Below, in pieces: positions 1 to 9,177 of a stretch of 64,000 nt of DNA (within the stretch, counting starts at the first letter, position 1; every line of letters starts with the position of its first letter). Below the pieces are notes generated by a model. That model saw nothing but the letters and a program-made list of their open reading frames with translations. It had not been told where the DNA came from and ran no database searches. Origin of the DNA: Streptomyces flaveolus (GTDB lineage Bacteria > Actinomycetota > Actinomycetes > Streptomycetales > Streptomycetaceae); contig NZ_JNWV01000039.1 in the NCBI RefSeq assembly GCF_000716535.1, positions 23,248 through 87,247 of the forward strand, in the 5' to 3' direction. The position numbers and the translations under genes are program-made.

Positions 1-31
1 GTCCGCCGGACATCCCGGGCTGCACGGCGTG

Positions 32-2260
32 CTAGACGCGACTTCCCTGGTCCAATTCCATCAGGTGGTTGTTGATCGCCCGGAGAAGGACCTCGGGCGC
101 CCCGCCGTCGTCATCTTCGTTGACGAAGACACGTACCTCTCCTTGTGCGCGGCTGAGCGCAAGGTACAGAAGTGACAGATACCTGATGCGTTCATTGGCG
201 GTCGGAGCGGACGTGTTCAGATCCGGTATGCCGGCTACGAGCACCGCGTCGAACTGAAGCCCCGCCAAGTACTCCGCCGTCCCGACGACGAGTCCCCGAC
301 GCCGGTATCCCAGACCTTCGATGTCGGAACGACCGGAGACAGTGGACACATGGAACTTACCGGAGTGGCCGATCCGCGACGCGAGCCTGCTGAACCTCGG
401 CCACTGGCGGAAGTCGACCACCGCGAGCGCCAGCCGGCCCGATGGGTACAGGTCCTGCACCGCGCGGACGATGTCGTCCTCCTCGCCCGTACGGGAAGCC
501 GCCGAGATCAGGCGCGGCAGGGAGCCGTCCGCTTGGGCCGACTCCACTCGGGTGAAGTCGATGTCCCACTCCTGCCCGAGGTTGAGGGTCGGGAACTCGT
601 AGTGCACGTGCTTGATGAGTTCGAGAATCTGCGGCGTGAATCGGTGGATCGTCGTGAGCTCGAAGTTCGTGACGTCGCCGAGTCCGTCGTCCGCCGACGC
701 CCCACTCGACGACCTGGTTTCGTCGGCAGCCAAACCGATGAAGGCCTCGGACGGTGACTGCCGAGGATCCATGGCCATGAAAACGCGGGGGTAGACGGAC
801 GTGTCACGGGTGAGGTAGTGGAGCACTTGCCGCTCCAGCGGGCTGAACAGGTGGAACTCATCCACGAACACGAGGTCGTAGCCCTGGACCCGGCGTGCGC
901 GATTCCAGGTGTTCGTCGACAGATGGATCAGGAAGTCCGCGAGCACCTGATCGGACGTGGTGAGTGAGCGCTCGTCGAGACTCGCCCAATAGCGGGTGTA
1001 CAACTCGAAGACGACACGCAGGTCTTCCCGTGTGTTGAGAGGCAGCATCCAGGACGCGCGCGGAATCTGGAAGTACCGCAAATCCGACCCCGCTCCCGGA
1101 AAGATGGCCGCAGCGCCGATGACCGATCCGAACTCGATGAGTAGATCCCAGGCGAGCGCGCGCCGTTCGGCGTCGTCTGTCGAGTCGAACCTTGTGCGAA
1201 GACCTTCGCTCACACGCCCTCTGTAGGTGATCCAGTCACCGGTGATGAATTCGTCCAGTACCTCCTGGATCTCGTCGAGCTGAGCCTGTTTGCCGCTGAG
1301 GCTGTCCTCTCCGATCAAACTGAACCCGGAGGACACGTCCTGAACGTACTGGGGAGAGATCATCTTGGCGATTTCGAGCAGGGGGAAGACATCGATCTCG
1401 TGCAGCAGACCGAGACCCATCGAGTCGATGGAGTCCGAGATCTGAGCAGCCAGTGCCCAGCTATGGGTCACGATGAGAACGCGTACACCCCCTCCCGCTT
1501 CACGGGCTTTGAGGATCTCCCGGATCGCCTTCAGCGTCAGGGCGAGTGTCTTGCCGGATCCCGCCGGGCCGCGGAGCCGGATCGACTTGTCCGTGTCCGC
1601 GTCGATGAAGGCACGCTGCTCCTTGCTGATGGCCCCCAGCCACTGCTGGTAGGTCCAGCCCTTGGTCGTCGACTGTTCGAGTGCGGGAAGGCTCATCTCG
1701 ACATCGGCGGGCTGCGAGCGCACCTGTGCGAAGTGTTCCCGGGCGGCTGCGACGGCCTGTGGCCAGACGGCGCCGAGATCGGGCGCCAGCGGTCGCCGGG
1801 AGTCGAACTCTTCCAGCGTCGATTTGTTGTCCGACGTGGTGGTCGTCCAGAAGATGATGTCGGCCCGATCACCGGGAGCTACTTCCGTGATCCATCGGCT
1901 CGAATGGGTGTCGATCTTCGACGTCGCCCGGAAAGCTATGTAGTTGTTGAACTTGTACTGGTGCCACTGCCGCGGAAGGGAAAGCGGTCCTGGAGTCCTG
2001 GCTCGCTCGGCGAAACTCTTCATCCGGCTCAGAACGTCTCTTCTCAGACTGACGAGATGCTCCGGGACGAAGGGCTCCCTCGTGTTCTGTTCGCGCATGA
2101 CGATGATGCGCTGGACTCCTTCGTCGTCATCCGCGGCGAGCAGGAGGTCCACTTCCGCGGCGCTGAATGCGAAGAGGACTGGTGATGACGAGACGGCCTC
2201 AGGGGACAGGCCGGTTGCAAGCTCACTCAGCGCACGGACGGTCGTGACCAAGGGCTTCAT
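32..2260 (-). CDS. Superfamily I (UvrD/PcrA-like) DNA helicase with unique N-terminal region
   Basis: 742 aa. The first ~200 residues match no domain I know. A helicase core follows: a Q-motif-like stretch near 208-220, Walker A GPAGSGKT at 231-238, a Walker B/DExx box (FVDEFH) at 465-470, motif III MAMDPRQS at 495-502, and motif VI-like LYLALSRAQ near 698-706. All the ATPase motifs of SF1 helicases are present, so it is probably active. Its ATG overlaps the stop of the upstream 276-aa gene by 4 bp (ATGA), implying coupled translation. Codon use looks less GC-rich at third positions than in the housekeeping genes to the right, which fits an acquired accessory locus. The role is inferred only: SF1 helicases paired with a small unknown protein occur in phage-defence modules such as GajB of Gabija, but no OLD nuclease is visible here. 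Confidence 0.85.
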   Translation of the reverse strand: MKPLVTTVRALSELATGLSPEAVSSSPVLFAFSAAEVDLLLAADDDEGVQRIIVMREQNTREPFVPEHLVSLRRDVLSRMKSFAERARTPGPLSLPRQWHQYKFNNYIAFRATSKIDTHSSRWITEVAPGDRADIIFWTTTTSDNKSTLEEFDSRRPLAPDLGAVWPQAVAAAREHFAQVRSQPADVEMSLPALEQSTTKGWTYQQWLGAISKEQRAFIDADTDKSIRLRGPAGSGKTLALTLKAIREILKAREAGGGVRVLIVTHSWALAAQISDSIDSMGLGLLHEIDVFPLLEIAKMISPQYVQDVSSGFSLIGEDSLSGKQAQLDEIQEVLDEFITGDWITYRGRVSEGLRTRFDSTDDAERRALAWDLLIEFGSVIGAAAIFPGAGSDLRYFQIPRASWMLPLNTREDLRVVFELYTRYWASLDERSLTTSDQVLADFLIHLSTNTWNRARRVQGYDLVFVDEFHLFSPLERQVLHYLTRDTSVYPRVFMAMDPRQSPSEAFIGLAADETRSSSGASADDGLGDVTNFELTTIHRFTPQILELIKHVHYEFPTLNLGQEWDIDFTRVESAQADGSLPRLISAASRTGEEDDIVRAVQDLYPSGRLALAVVDFRQWPRFSRLASRIGHSGKFHVSTVSGRSDIEGLGYRRRGLVVGTAEYLAGLQFDAVLVAGIPDLNTSAPTANERIRYLSLLYLALSRAQGEVRVFVNEDDDGGAPEVLLRAINNHLMELDQGSRV

Positions 2261-3087
2261 GCGAGGTTTCCCCCCAGGAGGTCTGAATAGAGGTCGCGAA
2301 GTTCTTCGTACTGCTGAGGAAGCCCGATCGCCATGAAGACCATCGCGAATCTCTGCACGAGAGCATGCGCGAACCGGTCCCGCATGCGTGAGATACGGCG
2401 GTACGTAACCTCCCGGTGGGCCGGCCCGAGCGAGATCTCGGGCTCCCAGATCTGCTCGATGTGGCGGAGATAGGCGAAGTAGCCCTCGTCCTGCCCGGGG
2501 CCGATCGCAGTCAGGAACAGCGCGTCACCTGGTGGCTGTGTGTAGGGTTCTCTCAGCTTTTCCATCACCCGCTTCACCGCGTTCTCCCGCTTCGGCGGGT
2601 TGGCGGCGACGAGTTGCGCCTCCACCAGCAGACGGATGCCCTCGTCAAGGTTGTCCGTCGGCGTGTCCATCATGCGGATGGCGTTGAGAGCGGCCATGAC
2701 CTTCTTGGCGTCCGCCTGCTGCAACCCGAGCACCTTGACGATGTCAGCGGGTGCGTCTTCGCTCGCCCACTCCCGCAGCCGGCGGTCGCTGATCGTGGGA
2801 ACCGGGTACTTCGAGAAGATCTGACGTATCTCGCTCAACTGCGGCTTGGCGAGTCGTGCCCGAATCTTGGGGATCTGCATTTCTGAGAGGTAATCCTCCG
2901 CCGCGAGCAACGGCACGCAGGTGACGCGGCCCTGATGCTTGGCGTGGGCGAAGTCGCAGTCGGCCGTCATGACGAGGAGGTGTCGCCGCCACATCGTCGC
3001 TCCTGGATCCACGGCCTCCAGGACGTCACCTTGCCGTAACGGGTCAGCCGCGCCGACCTCACGGTACTCGGCGAACGATCTGTCCAC
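2257..3087 (-). CDS. Conserved hypothetical protein, partner of the helicase
   Basis: 276 aa from a GTG start chosen because a G-rich run (GGGGGGC) sits a few bases upstream and the protein-like sequence begins there; a longer frame reaches 3270 but its extra N-terminus looks non-coding. The N-terminal region holds a phrase RQGDVLEAVD and then LLVMTADCDFAHAKHQGR, a hydrophobic strand followed by Asp-Cys-Asp and His residues that could be catalytic or metal-binding. The C-terminal half is mainly helical. I do not recognise the family. The stop overlaps the helicase start, so the two should be made in fixed ratio. Function unknown; a sensor, nuclease or adaptor acting with the helicase is inference from context. 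Confidence 0.7.
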   Translation of the reverse strand: MDRSFAEYREVGAADPLRQGDVLEAVDPGATMWRRHLLVMTADCDFAHAKHQGRVTCVPLLAAEDYLSEMQIPKIRARLAKPQLSEIRQIFSKYPVPTISDRRLREWASEDAPADIVKVLGLQQADAKKVMAALNAIRMMDTPTDNLDEGIRLLVEAQLVAANPPKRENAVKRVMEKLREPYTQPPGDALFLTAIGPGQDEGYFAYLRHIEQIWEPEISLGPAHREVTYRRISRMRDRFAHALVQRFAMVFMAIGLPQQYEELRDLYSDLLGGNLA

Positions 3088-3414
3088 GGTGCGCCCCCCG
3101 TCTGGTGCGGTCCGCGTCGCGCCGCTGCGGCCTCCGGCTTGCGGCGGTGTGGCACACCATTCTGGACCACACCAGGGCATCTCGCGCGTCCCTTGCAAGA
3201 CTGTGATGCTGCCCGATGAGGCGTCACTCCTGGACCGTCGCGTGCCCAAAGTCGTTTGGGACGGGCGCACTTGGCATGACGCGTTGGTGCCGAGCGCGCG
3301 CGGACCAGGGCGATCCGCGCGCGCGACAAGGAGGTGAACACCTCATGTGCCGTGTGGCCTCGGCCCGTCAGCGGTTGGCCGGCGCGATCGAGCTGTCCTG
3401 ACCTGGCTCGAAGT
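3088..3414. other. Gene-poor intergenic stretch
   Basis: About 330 bases between two leftward genes. The only feature I can support is the short rightward ORF at 3345-3401, listed separately. No tRNA-like fold or clear promoter was seen. The promoter of the helicase operon must lie here but no good -10/-35 pair stands out. Confidence 0.4.
3345..3401 (+). CDS. Possible 18-residue small ORF with a near-perfect ribosome binding site
   Basis: ATG preceded by AAGGAGGTG (3329-3337), one of the strongest Shine-Dalgarno matches in the window. It encodes an 18-aa peptide starting Met-Cys-Arg-Val and ends at TGA 3399-3401. No gene follows on this strand, because the next frame is convergent. It could be an orphaned leader peptide from a decayed operon, a genuine microprotein or chance. 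The strong site argues against pure chance, but I cannot assign a role. Confidence 0.35.
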   Translation: MCRVASARQRLAGAIELS

Positions 3415-4187
3415 TCACCTCGGTGCGATCTCGTAGCGCGCCATGACCTCAAGGAGCAGTTCGACGCGGTTCCGGGTGCGGCTGTTCAGCGAGCCCTCGA
3501 TGCTCACGGACACCTCGGTGCCGCCCACGGATCGGGCGATGTGGAGATCGATGCGGCCGCGCCCGGCGAGGGGGTGCGTGTACCAGGCCGACCGCGGCTG
3601 CTCGTCGTCGGTGTCCGGGAGTGCTGCCTCGACGGCCAGCCAGTCGCCGTCGTCGAAGTCGACGCCACTTCTGCTGCAAGAGCCTCACAGAAGGGACGGA
3701 GGTTGGTTCCCCAGATCCAGCCTTCCGCGACTGTTCTGCCCCTCGGCGCGCCGACTGAGGGGTCACCCATGGTGTTCAGGTCTTCGTACAGGGCACCCAG
3801 CACGCGGTGCGTCGGTTCGCCCGCGGGCGTGGTCTCCGTGAGGACCCAGCCAGGCATCTGCTCCCGCATGCCGGCCGGGAGGTCGTCGCCGTCCGGATCC
3901 GCCAGCCGGTACAGGACGCCGAAGGTCGTTTCTCGGGCGACGAGTCGAGCCAGTCGCCCGAGATCCACCGCATGATCCGGCGCTGTGGCGCCCTGCGCGT
4001 CGGTGGCGTCGCGGAGTGAGTCGACCGAAGCGCTGTCCCACGCCCGGATGTCTTGCCACAGCGCTCGCAGGAGCCGGTACCGAGCCAGCTGGGGAAGGTC
4101 CTCCCGGACCTCTGACCCGGCCCAGCTCTCCGGATCCTCTGCGCCGAGCGCGGCGAACAGACGTGTGATCTTCTCGGCGTCCGTCAC
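3415..4187 (-). pseudogene. Conserved hypothetical protein, frameshifted near 3664-3670
   Basis: Starting from GTG 4187, just after the msrA stop, one frame encodes a protein-like sequence up to about ...FCEALAAEV. There the coherent sequence jumps to another frame, continuing VDFDDGDWLAVEAALPD and running to a TGA at 3415-3417. The combined length is not a multiple of three, so there is one missing or two extra bases near 3664-3670. The unshifted frame instead runs into Ser/Thr/Arg-rich nonsense and stops at 3504. The reconstituted protein would be about 257 aa of unknown function. It lies 7 bp downstream of msrA and could be co-transcribed. A sequencing error is the alternative explanation. 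Confidence 0.65.
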
Positions 4188-4194
4188 GTCCGGA

Positions 4195-4860
4195 TCAGCC
4201 GGCGGCCTTGGCGACACCGATCGGACAGGACACGCCCGTGCCGCCCAGGCCGCAGTAGCCTGCGGGGTTCTTGTCGAGGTACTGCTGGTGGTACGCCTCG
4301 GCCGGGTGGAAGGGGCGGCCCTCCGCCGGGAGGATCTCCGTGGTGATCGTGCCGTGGCCGGAGTAGGTCAGGACCTTCTGGTAGGCCTCGCGGGAGGCCT
4401 GCGCCGTGGCCGCCTGCTCCGGGGTGTGGGTGTAGATCGCCGAGCGGTACTGGGTGCCCACGTCATTGCCCTGGCGGAAGCCCTGCGTCGGGTCGTGGGA
4501 CTCCCAGAAGGTCTTGAGCAGGCGGTCGTACGAGATCTGCCGCGGGTCGTAGACCACACGGACCGCCTCCGTGTGGCCGGTCAGGCCCGAGCAGACCTCC
4601 TCGTACGTCGGGTACTCGGTGTAGCCGCCCTGGTAGCCGACCAGGGTCGTGTACACGCCCGCCGGAAGCTGCCAGAACTTGCGTTCCGCGCCCCAGAAAC
4701 AGCCCAGTCCGAAGTCGGCGACCTCCAGGCCCTCCGGGTACGGGCCGAGGAGCGGGGTGCCGAGGACGGTGTGCCGGTCGGGGACCTCGTAGGCGAGTGC
4801 GGGGCGGCCCTTGAGCGCCTGCTCGGGAGTGGGCAGCTGGGGCGTGCGGCCGAAGAGCAT
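4195..4860 (-). CDS. msrA: Peptide methionine sulfoxide reductase A
   Basis: 221 aa. Reduces Met-S-sulfoxide in proteins, repairing oxidative damage in the cytoplasm. The catalytic signature GCFWGAE lies at residues 52-58 with Cys54 as nucleophile; two C-terminal Cys in [12 protein letters not shown] are placed as resolving and recycling cysteines. The ATG at 4860 was chosen over the longer frame because AGGGAGACCTC precedes it and the extension is low-complexity. The length fits actinobacterial MsrA with an N-terminal extension. The downstream frameshifted gene begins 7 bp after the stop. Confidence 0.95.
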   Translation of the reverse strand: MLFGRTPQLPTPEQALKGRPALAYEVPDRHTVLGTPLLGPYPEGLEVADFGLGCFWGAERKFWQLPAGVYTTLVGYQGGYTEYPTYEEVCSGLTGHTEAVRVVYDPRQISYDRLLKTFWESHDPTQGFRQGNDVGTQYRSAIYTHTPEQAATAQASREAYQKVLTYSGHGTITTEILPAEGRPFHPAEAYHQQYLDKNPAGYCGLGGTGVSCPIGVAKAAG

Positions 4861-4948
4861 GAGGTCTCCCTGTCGGTCTGGGGTGGGGTGCCGGCGGCCC
4901 TGCCGCCCGGCAGCCTTCATAACGTCCGGGACGCCCGCCGCATTCCGG

Positions 4949-6067
4949 TCAGGCAGGCGCCGCCGCGGCCTCCCGCACCGCCTGCACCACCGTGTTGCGG
5001 ACCCGGCAGTAGTACCCGGCCATGTCACCCCGGTAGCGCCACGGCAGCGCGTTCACATGGCCGTCCACCAGCTTGAACTGCTCCAGCGCCGCCTCGTCGC
5101 GGTCCTGGAGGTGCAGGTAGAACGCCAGCAGGTGCCGCAGCTCCGGCAGCCGCGGGTGGGACGGGTCCGCCGCCGCGGCGTCCTGGAGCGCCGCCTCGAC
5201 CCGGGCCAGCATCTCCGGCGTGTTGTCGGCCGCGGTGTCCTCCGAGTCGTCGTGCTCGAAGTGCGCGATGAGCGGCAGCGCCGTCAGCAGGCTGCCGAGC
5301 GGCGCGTCGGCCGCCGCCCGCTCGGCGAACTCGAAGGCCAGCCGCTGCGAGCCGCGCCACTTCGCGCACCAGTACTGGAGCGCCGAGAAGTGGGCCTCGT
5401 AGTGGTGCGGGGCGCGGGCGGTGATCTGCGCCCACAGCTTGTCCATCTCGGCGTTCGGGTAGCCGAGGCCCAGCGCCACCCATATCTCCGCGATGTGCGG
5501 CGTCGGGTCGTCCGGGTTCAGGGCCGCCGCCCGTGCGATCTCCTCGCGGGCGCCGGTCAGCGTGCGGTGGAAGCCGTCGAACTGCTCCCGGGTCGTGTAC
5601 TGCGCCTTCTTCCCGCCCCGCAGCTTCCACGCCAGGATCACCGTGCTGCGCGCCCTGACCACCGCCGCGTCCGGATCGTCGCGCCGCTCGGCCTCCCACG
5701 CCAGCAGCCACGCGTCCTCCTCGGCCGCGCGGTCCGCCAGCAGGTACGCGAGTGCCGACCGGCGCTCCCAGTCCCGGCCGATCGCCGCGAGCAGGTCGGC
5801 GGCCGGACGCCAGTCACCACCGCGCACCGCGGTGAGCACGGTGGTCCACTCCGCCGGCAGGGGCGCGGCGAGGTCGGTGTTCTGCCGCTCGGCGGGCAGC
5901 AGCCCGAGCTTCTCCGCGGCCTGCGCGGCTTCCGCCGCTTCCGTCGCCTCCGCGTCGTCGTCGGGGCTCGGGTTGAACAACTCCTTCAGGAACACCCAGG
6001 CCAGCCACAGCACGAAGATCAGCGTGGGGACGGCCAGGATGCCCAGGATCCAGAAGAGGACGGTCAT
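4949..6067 (-). CDS. Membrane-anchored helical-repeat protein, paralogue of the gene at 7979-9106
   Basis: 372 aa. Residues 3-27 form a single N-terminal transmembrane anchor, followed by an acidic linker ([17 protein letters not shown]) and a long alpha-helical, TPR-like body. A conserved block in the middle ([19 protein letters not shown], then [15 protein letters not shown]) is shared almost residue for residue with the protein at 7979-9106, showing duplication. No enzymatic motif is visible. It lies 54 bp downstream of the M48-type protease gene, on the same strand, so it is probably in the same operon. Family name unknown to me; a scaffold or regulator of the protease is inference. Confidence 0.8.
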   Translation of the reverse strand: MTVLFWILGILAVPTLIFVLWLAWVFLKELFNPSPDDDAEATEAAEAAQAAEKLGLLPAERQNTDLAAPLPAEWTTVLTAVRGGDWRPAADLLAAIGRDWERRSALAYLLADRAAEEDAWLLAWEAERRDDPDAAVVRARSTVILAWKLRGGKKAQYTTREQFDGFHRTLTGAREEIARAAALNPDDPTPHIAEIWVALGLGYPNAEMDKLWAQITARAPHHYEAHFSALQYWCAKWRGSQRLAFEFAERAAADAPLGSLLTALPLIAHFEHDDSEDTAADNTPEMLARVEAALQDAAAADPSHPRLPELRHLLAFYLHLQDRDEAALEQFKLVDGHVNALPWRYRGDMAGYYCRVRNTVVQAVREAAAAPA

Positions 6068-6121
6068 CGGGGGTCGGTCCGTTCGGTTCGGAGACAGCGG
6101 CGGATTGCGGAGGCAGCGGCG

Positions 6122-7753
6122 TCAGGCGTTCTGGATCGCCGGTGGCAGGAGCGCCCGCAGCGGCGTGGTGTCGGGGTGGTCGGCGAGCGCCGCATCGACG
6201 GCCGCGTCCAGCGCCGCCTCCGGACCGTCGTCCTCCGTCTCCGAGCCCCAGCCGGGCAGCCGCACCGTCGCCGGGCGGGACCAGGAGAACTCCCAGTGCA
6301 GCAGCGAACGGGAGCTGAACTCGGCCAGCACCATCGTGCGCAGCGAGCGGCGCAGCACGGGCCGTACGAACTCGCGGAACGCCCGTCCCTTCGCGGCGGC
6401 CGCCTCCTCCGACAGCGGAAGCTGCTCGGCCAGCCGCCACAGCCGGCCGTCGTCGATGACGTCCAGCAGCACGGACAGCGTCGCCGGCTGACCGGTGTAC
6501 TGGGCCAGCGCCCGGTGCAGCGGGGTCTGCGCCGCCGACAGGCCCGCGGCCATCGAGGCGTCCAGCAGATCCTCCCAGCCGGTCGCGCGCGGGTAGCGGA
6601 GCAGCTCGTCGACGAGGACGGCGTCCTCCAGGGCGGCCAGGGTGCGCGCCGGGTCGGTCAGCAGGGCCAGTGCCGCCCCCTTGGCCTCGTCGGCGCGGCC
6701 GTCGGCGGGCAGCGCCTCGATCCGGCGCACGCGCTCGGCGATCGGCGGGTGCGAGTCGTACGGTCCCGCCGGCTCCTCCGGCAGCTCCGAGCGGAGCCCC
6801 GCCAGCTCCAGTTCACGGGCCGTCAGCAGCCGGCCGAAGCCCCCGAAGAACTCGCCGCGCGGCGGCAGCAGCCGGGCCTGCAGACCGAGGGTGGCGTAGG
6901 AGTCCAGGTAGAAGTCGTGGGAGGCGGACAGGACCGGGATCTCGCGCAGCGCCGAAGCGGTCGCGTCGCGCCCGGCGATCCGTGCGGCGGTCATGTCGGC
7001 GGCGTACTCCTGGCCGCGCGCGGTGGAGAGCGAGGCGCGCAGGTAGAGCTTGCCGTACGCGGTGTAGATCTTCGCCATCGTCCGGTACGTCGCTCCGACA
7101 CCGGTCGTGTCGATCTGCTTGGCGTTCTTGCCCTTGGCGACCCGCTTGGCGGACTTCCGCTCCTGCCGGGCCCGGTCGGCGGCCACCTTGTCGTCCGCCT
7201 TCTCGTGGAACTGGCCGATGACCCGGCCGATCTGCACGCGCCCCCGCACGACGAGCGCGGAGAGCCGGGTGTCCCCGCCGGTGAAGTGCCCGAACTCATG
7301 GGCGAGTACGGACCGCAGCTGAGCCTCGGTCAGTCCGGTCAGCAGCGGGACGCCGAGGTAGAGCCGGCGCGGGCCGGGGAGCAGGCCGAGCAGCCGCGGA
7401 TTCTCGCTGACGGCCGCGTTGACCTCGCCGGTCAGCAGGATCCGGTCGGGCGCCCGGGTACCGGCCGCCGCGGCCAGCTCCCGGACCAGTGCCCACAGCC
7501 GGGGCTCGTCCGCCTCGGTGACCGGGACGCCCGGCCCGTCCTCACCCTTCGGGGTGCGCAGCATGAACATGCCGCGGACGACGGGGATGGCCAGCAGTAC
7601 CGTGACGAAGCCGACCTTCACCGTGAGCGGGCCGTGTCCCCAGCTGAACACGAGGACGTCGACGCCGATCAGCGCGGCGAGCAGGACGAGGCTCAGCAGA
7701 TAGAAGCCGAGCAGCAGGACGAGGGCGCGCAGCGCGCGCAGAGTTGCGCCCAT
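6122..7753 (-). CDS. M48-type membrane zinc metalloprotease (HtpX/Ste24-like)
   Basis: 543 aa. Two hydrophobic segments at about 10-32 and 42-65 place it in the membrane with the catalytic domain probably facing the cytoplasm. The zinc motif HEFGH is at 152-156, and a downstream Glu in RGQEYAADM (about 249) is the expected third ligand. A basic, charged stretch around 190-215 interrupts the catalytic domain. The last ~280 residues form a long helical extension absent from plain HtpX (about 290 aa). Family knowledge: M48 proteases degrade or process membrane proteins during envelope stress. It sits between two paralogous membrane-tethered proteins, which suggests a dedicated complex. Confidence 0.88.
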   Translation of the reverse strand: MGATLRALRALVLLLGFYLLSLVLLAALIGVDVLVFSWGHGPLTVKVGFVTVLLAIPVVRGMFMLRTPKGEDGPGVPVTEADEPRLWALVRELAAAAGTRAPDRILLTGEVNAAVSENPRLLGLLPGPRRLYLGVPLLTGLTEAQLRSVLAHEFGHFTGGDTRLSALVVRGRVQIGRVIGQFHEKADDKVAADRARQERKSAKRVAKGKNAKQIDTTGVGATYRTMAKIYTAYGKLYLRASLSTARGQEYAADMTAARIAGRDATASALREIPVLSASHDFYLDSYATLGLQARLLPPRGEFFGGFGRLLTARELELAGLRSELPEEPAGPYDSHPPIAERVRRIEALPADGRADEAKGAALALLTDPARTLAALEDAVLVDELLRYPRATGWEDLLDASMAAGLSAAQTPLHRALAQYTGQPATLSVLLDVIDDGRLWRLAEQLPLSEEAAAAKGRAFREFVRPVLRRSLRTMVLAEFSSRSLLHWEFSWSRPATVRLPGWGSETEDDGPEAALDAAVDAALADHPDTTPLRALLPPAIQNA

Positions 7754-7978
7754 CGGGCAGATCCCCCCACAGGACCTCAGAAAGGGACATGACGGAGCGC
7801 CGGGCCGGCGACGGGCCGGTCGGTACGCGGGTGGTGCTTGGTGGTGCCGGCGGTGCTTGGTGGTGCGGGTGGTGCGGTGTGGGGGGATGCGGAGTATGCC
7901 CTACTGCAGGTCAGGAGGGCAATGCGGTTGTGTGGAAGGGAGGGGGCGGTCCCGGGCGAGGGGCCCGGGACGGCCGGG

Positions 7979-9106
7979 TCAGCCGGAGAGGCCGGGGAGG
8001 CCGGCCGGGTTGCCGCCGTTGGCCTCGTAACCGGCCACCGCCAGCGCGCGCTGCAGGGCGAACTCGGCGGCCGGGTCGGCGAACAGGGTCCACGGCAGCG
8101 CGCCGACGTGGCCGTCGATGTGTATCAGCTGCTGCATGGCCTCCGCCCAGCGCTCGGCGCGGACGAGGAAGAAGAGCAGCAGGTGCCGGACGTGCGGCAG
8201 CGTCGGGTCGTCGGGGTCGGCCGCGTGCACCGCGTGCAGCGCGCCGTGGATCGCCTTGGTGACGACCTCGCTCTGGTAGAAGCTCGCGACCAGGTTCACC
8301 TCCGGCAGGTGCTCGAACACCGCGAACAGCGGCAGCGCGGCGAGCAGTGAGCCCTCCGGAGCGCGGGCCGCGGCGGCCTCCGCGAAGGAGTACGCCTGCT
8401 CGCGCGAGCCGTGCCACTTCTCGCACCAGTAGTGCAGCGCGGCCAGATGCGCGCCCATGTGGTGCGGGGCGCGGTCGAGGATCTTCAGCCACAGCTGGTC
8501 GAACTCGGCCTGCGGGTAGGCCAGTCCGCGTGCGATGGACAGCTCTGCCACGTAGGGAACGGGGTCACCGGGAGCCAGCAGGGCCGCCTGCGCGCAGGCC
8601 TCCCGCGCCTCCTCCATGATGATCCGGAACTCGTCCGTGCCCGGCGTCGACGTCCGCCAGGCCTGCTGCACCAGGAACTCCGCGTGGACGGCGGCGCCGC
8701 CCGCGTCCTTGGGCTGCTCGGCCCGCCACACCCGCAGCCACTGGGCGCCCGGCGTCTCGTGCACCCCGCCGGGGCGCTGCTGCAGCTCCAGCGCGGCGGC
8801 ACCGGCGAAGGCCTGCACCCGCTGCCAGCGGCGCTCGCCCTCGGACTCGGTGCCGGCCAGCAACTGGGCGGCGGCCCGGTAGTCCTGGGTGCGCTGCACC
8901 AGCTCCAGGACCTGGAGGAGGTCCTCGTCCGGGCCGGGCAGGCGCACGTCCAGCTCCTCCTGGCGCACGAAGCCGTAGGCCGCCGGGTCGGCGGCGTCCG
9001 GGTGTCCCGGGGGAACCTGCTCGATCACCCCGCGCCTGCGCCGTACGACCGGGAGCAGCACGAAGCCCAGCAGGAGCAGCGCAAACAGCAGCCAGAGAAT
9101 CGACAT
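7979..9106 (-). CDS. Membrane-anchored helical-repeat protein, paralogue of the gene at 4949-6067
   Basis: 375 aa. Residues 2-21 form an N-terminal membrane anchor followed by RRRRG, so the body is probably cytoplasmic. The rest is helical and carries the same signature as the second paralogue: APHHMGAHLAALHYWCEKW followed by GSLLAALPLFAVFEH. First gene of the leftward set (this gene, protease, second paralogue), although 225 bases of G-rich DNA separate it from the protease. Function unknown. The paired His residues and the Tyr-Trp-Cys core are conserved between the paralogues and may be functionally important. Confidence 0.8.
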   Translation of the reverse strand: MSILWLLFALLLLGFVLLPVVRRRRGVIEQVPPGHPDAADPAAYGFVRQEELDVRLPGPDEDLLQVLELVQRTQDYRAAAQLLAGTESEGERRWQRVQAFAGAAALELQQRPGGVHETPGAQWLRVWRAEQPKDAGGAAVHAEFLVQQAWRTSTPGTDEFRIIMEEAREACAQAALLAPGDPVPYVAELSIARGLAYPQAEFDQLWLKILDRAPHHMGAHLAALHYWCEKWHGSREQAYSFAEAAAARAPEGSLLAALPLFAVFEHLPEVNLVASFYQSEVVTKAIHGALHAVHAADPDDPTLPHVRHLLLFFLVRAERWAEAMQQLIHIDGHVGALPWTLFADPAAEFALQRALAVAGYEANGGNPAGLPGLSG

Positions 9107-9177
9107 GCCTCAAGCGAACCAGACGCCGCCGACAATTGGCGAACCCCGCCACCAGTCTGTGGAAAACTCCGGACGAG

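Noticed and set aside
4811..7792. 993-aa rightward open frame
   Set aside because: Antisense to msrA, the repeat protein and the M48 protease; Arg/Gly/Val-rich shadow typical of high-GC DNA.
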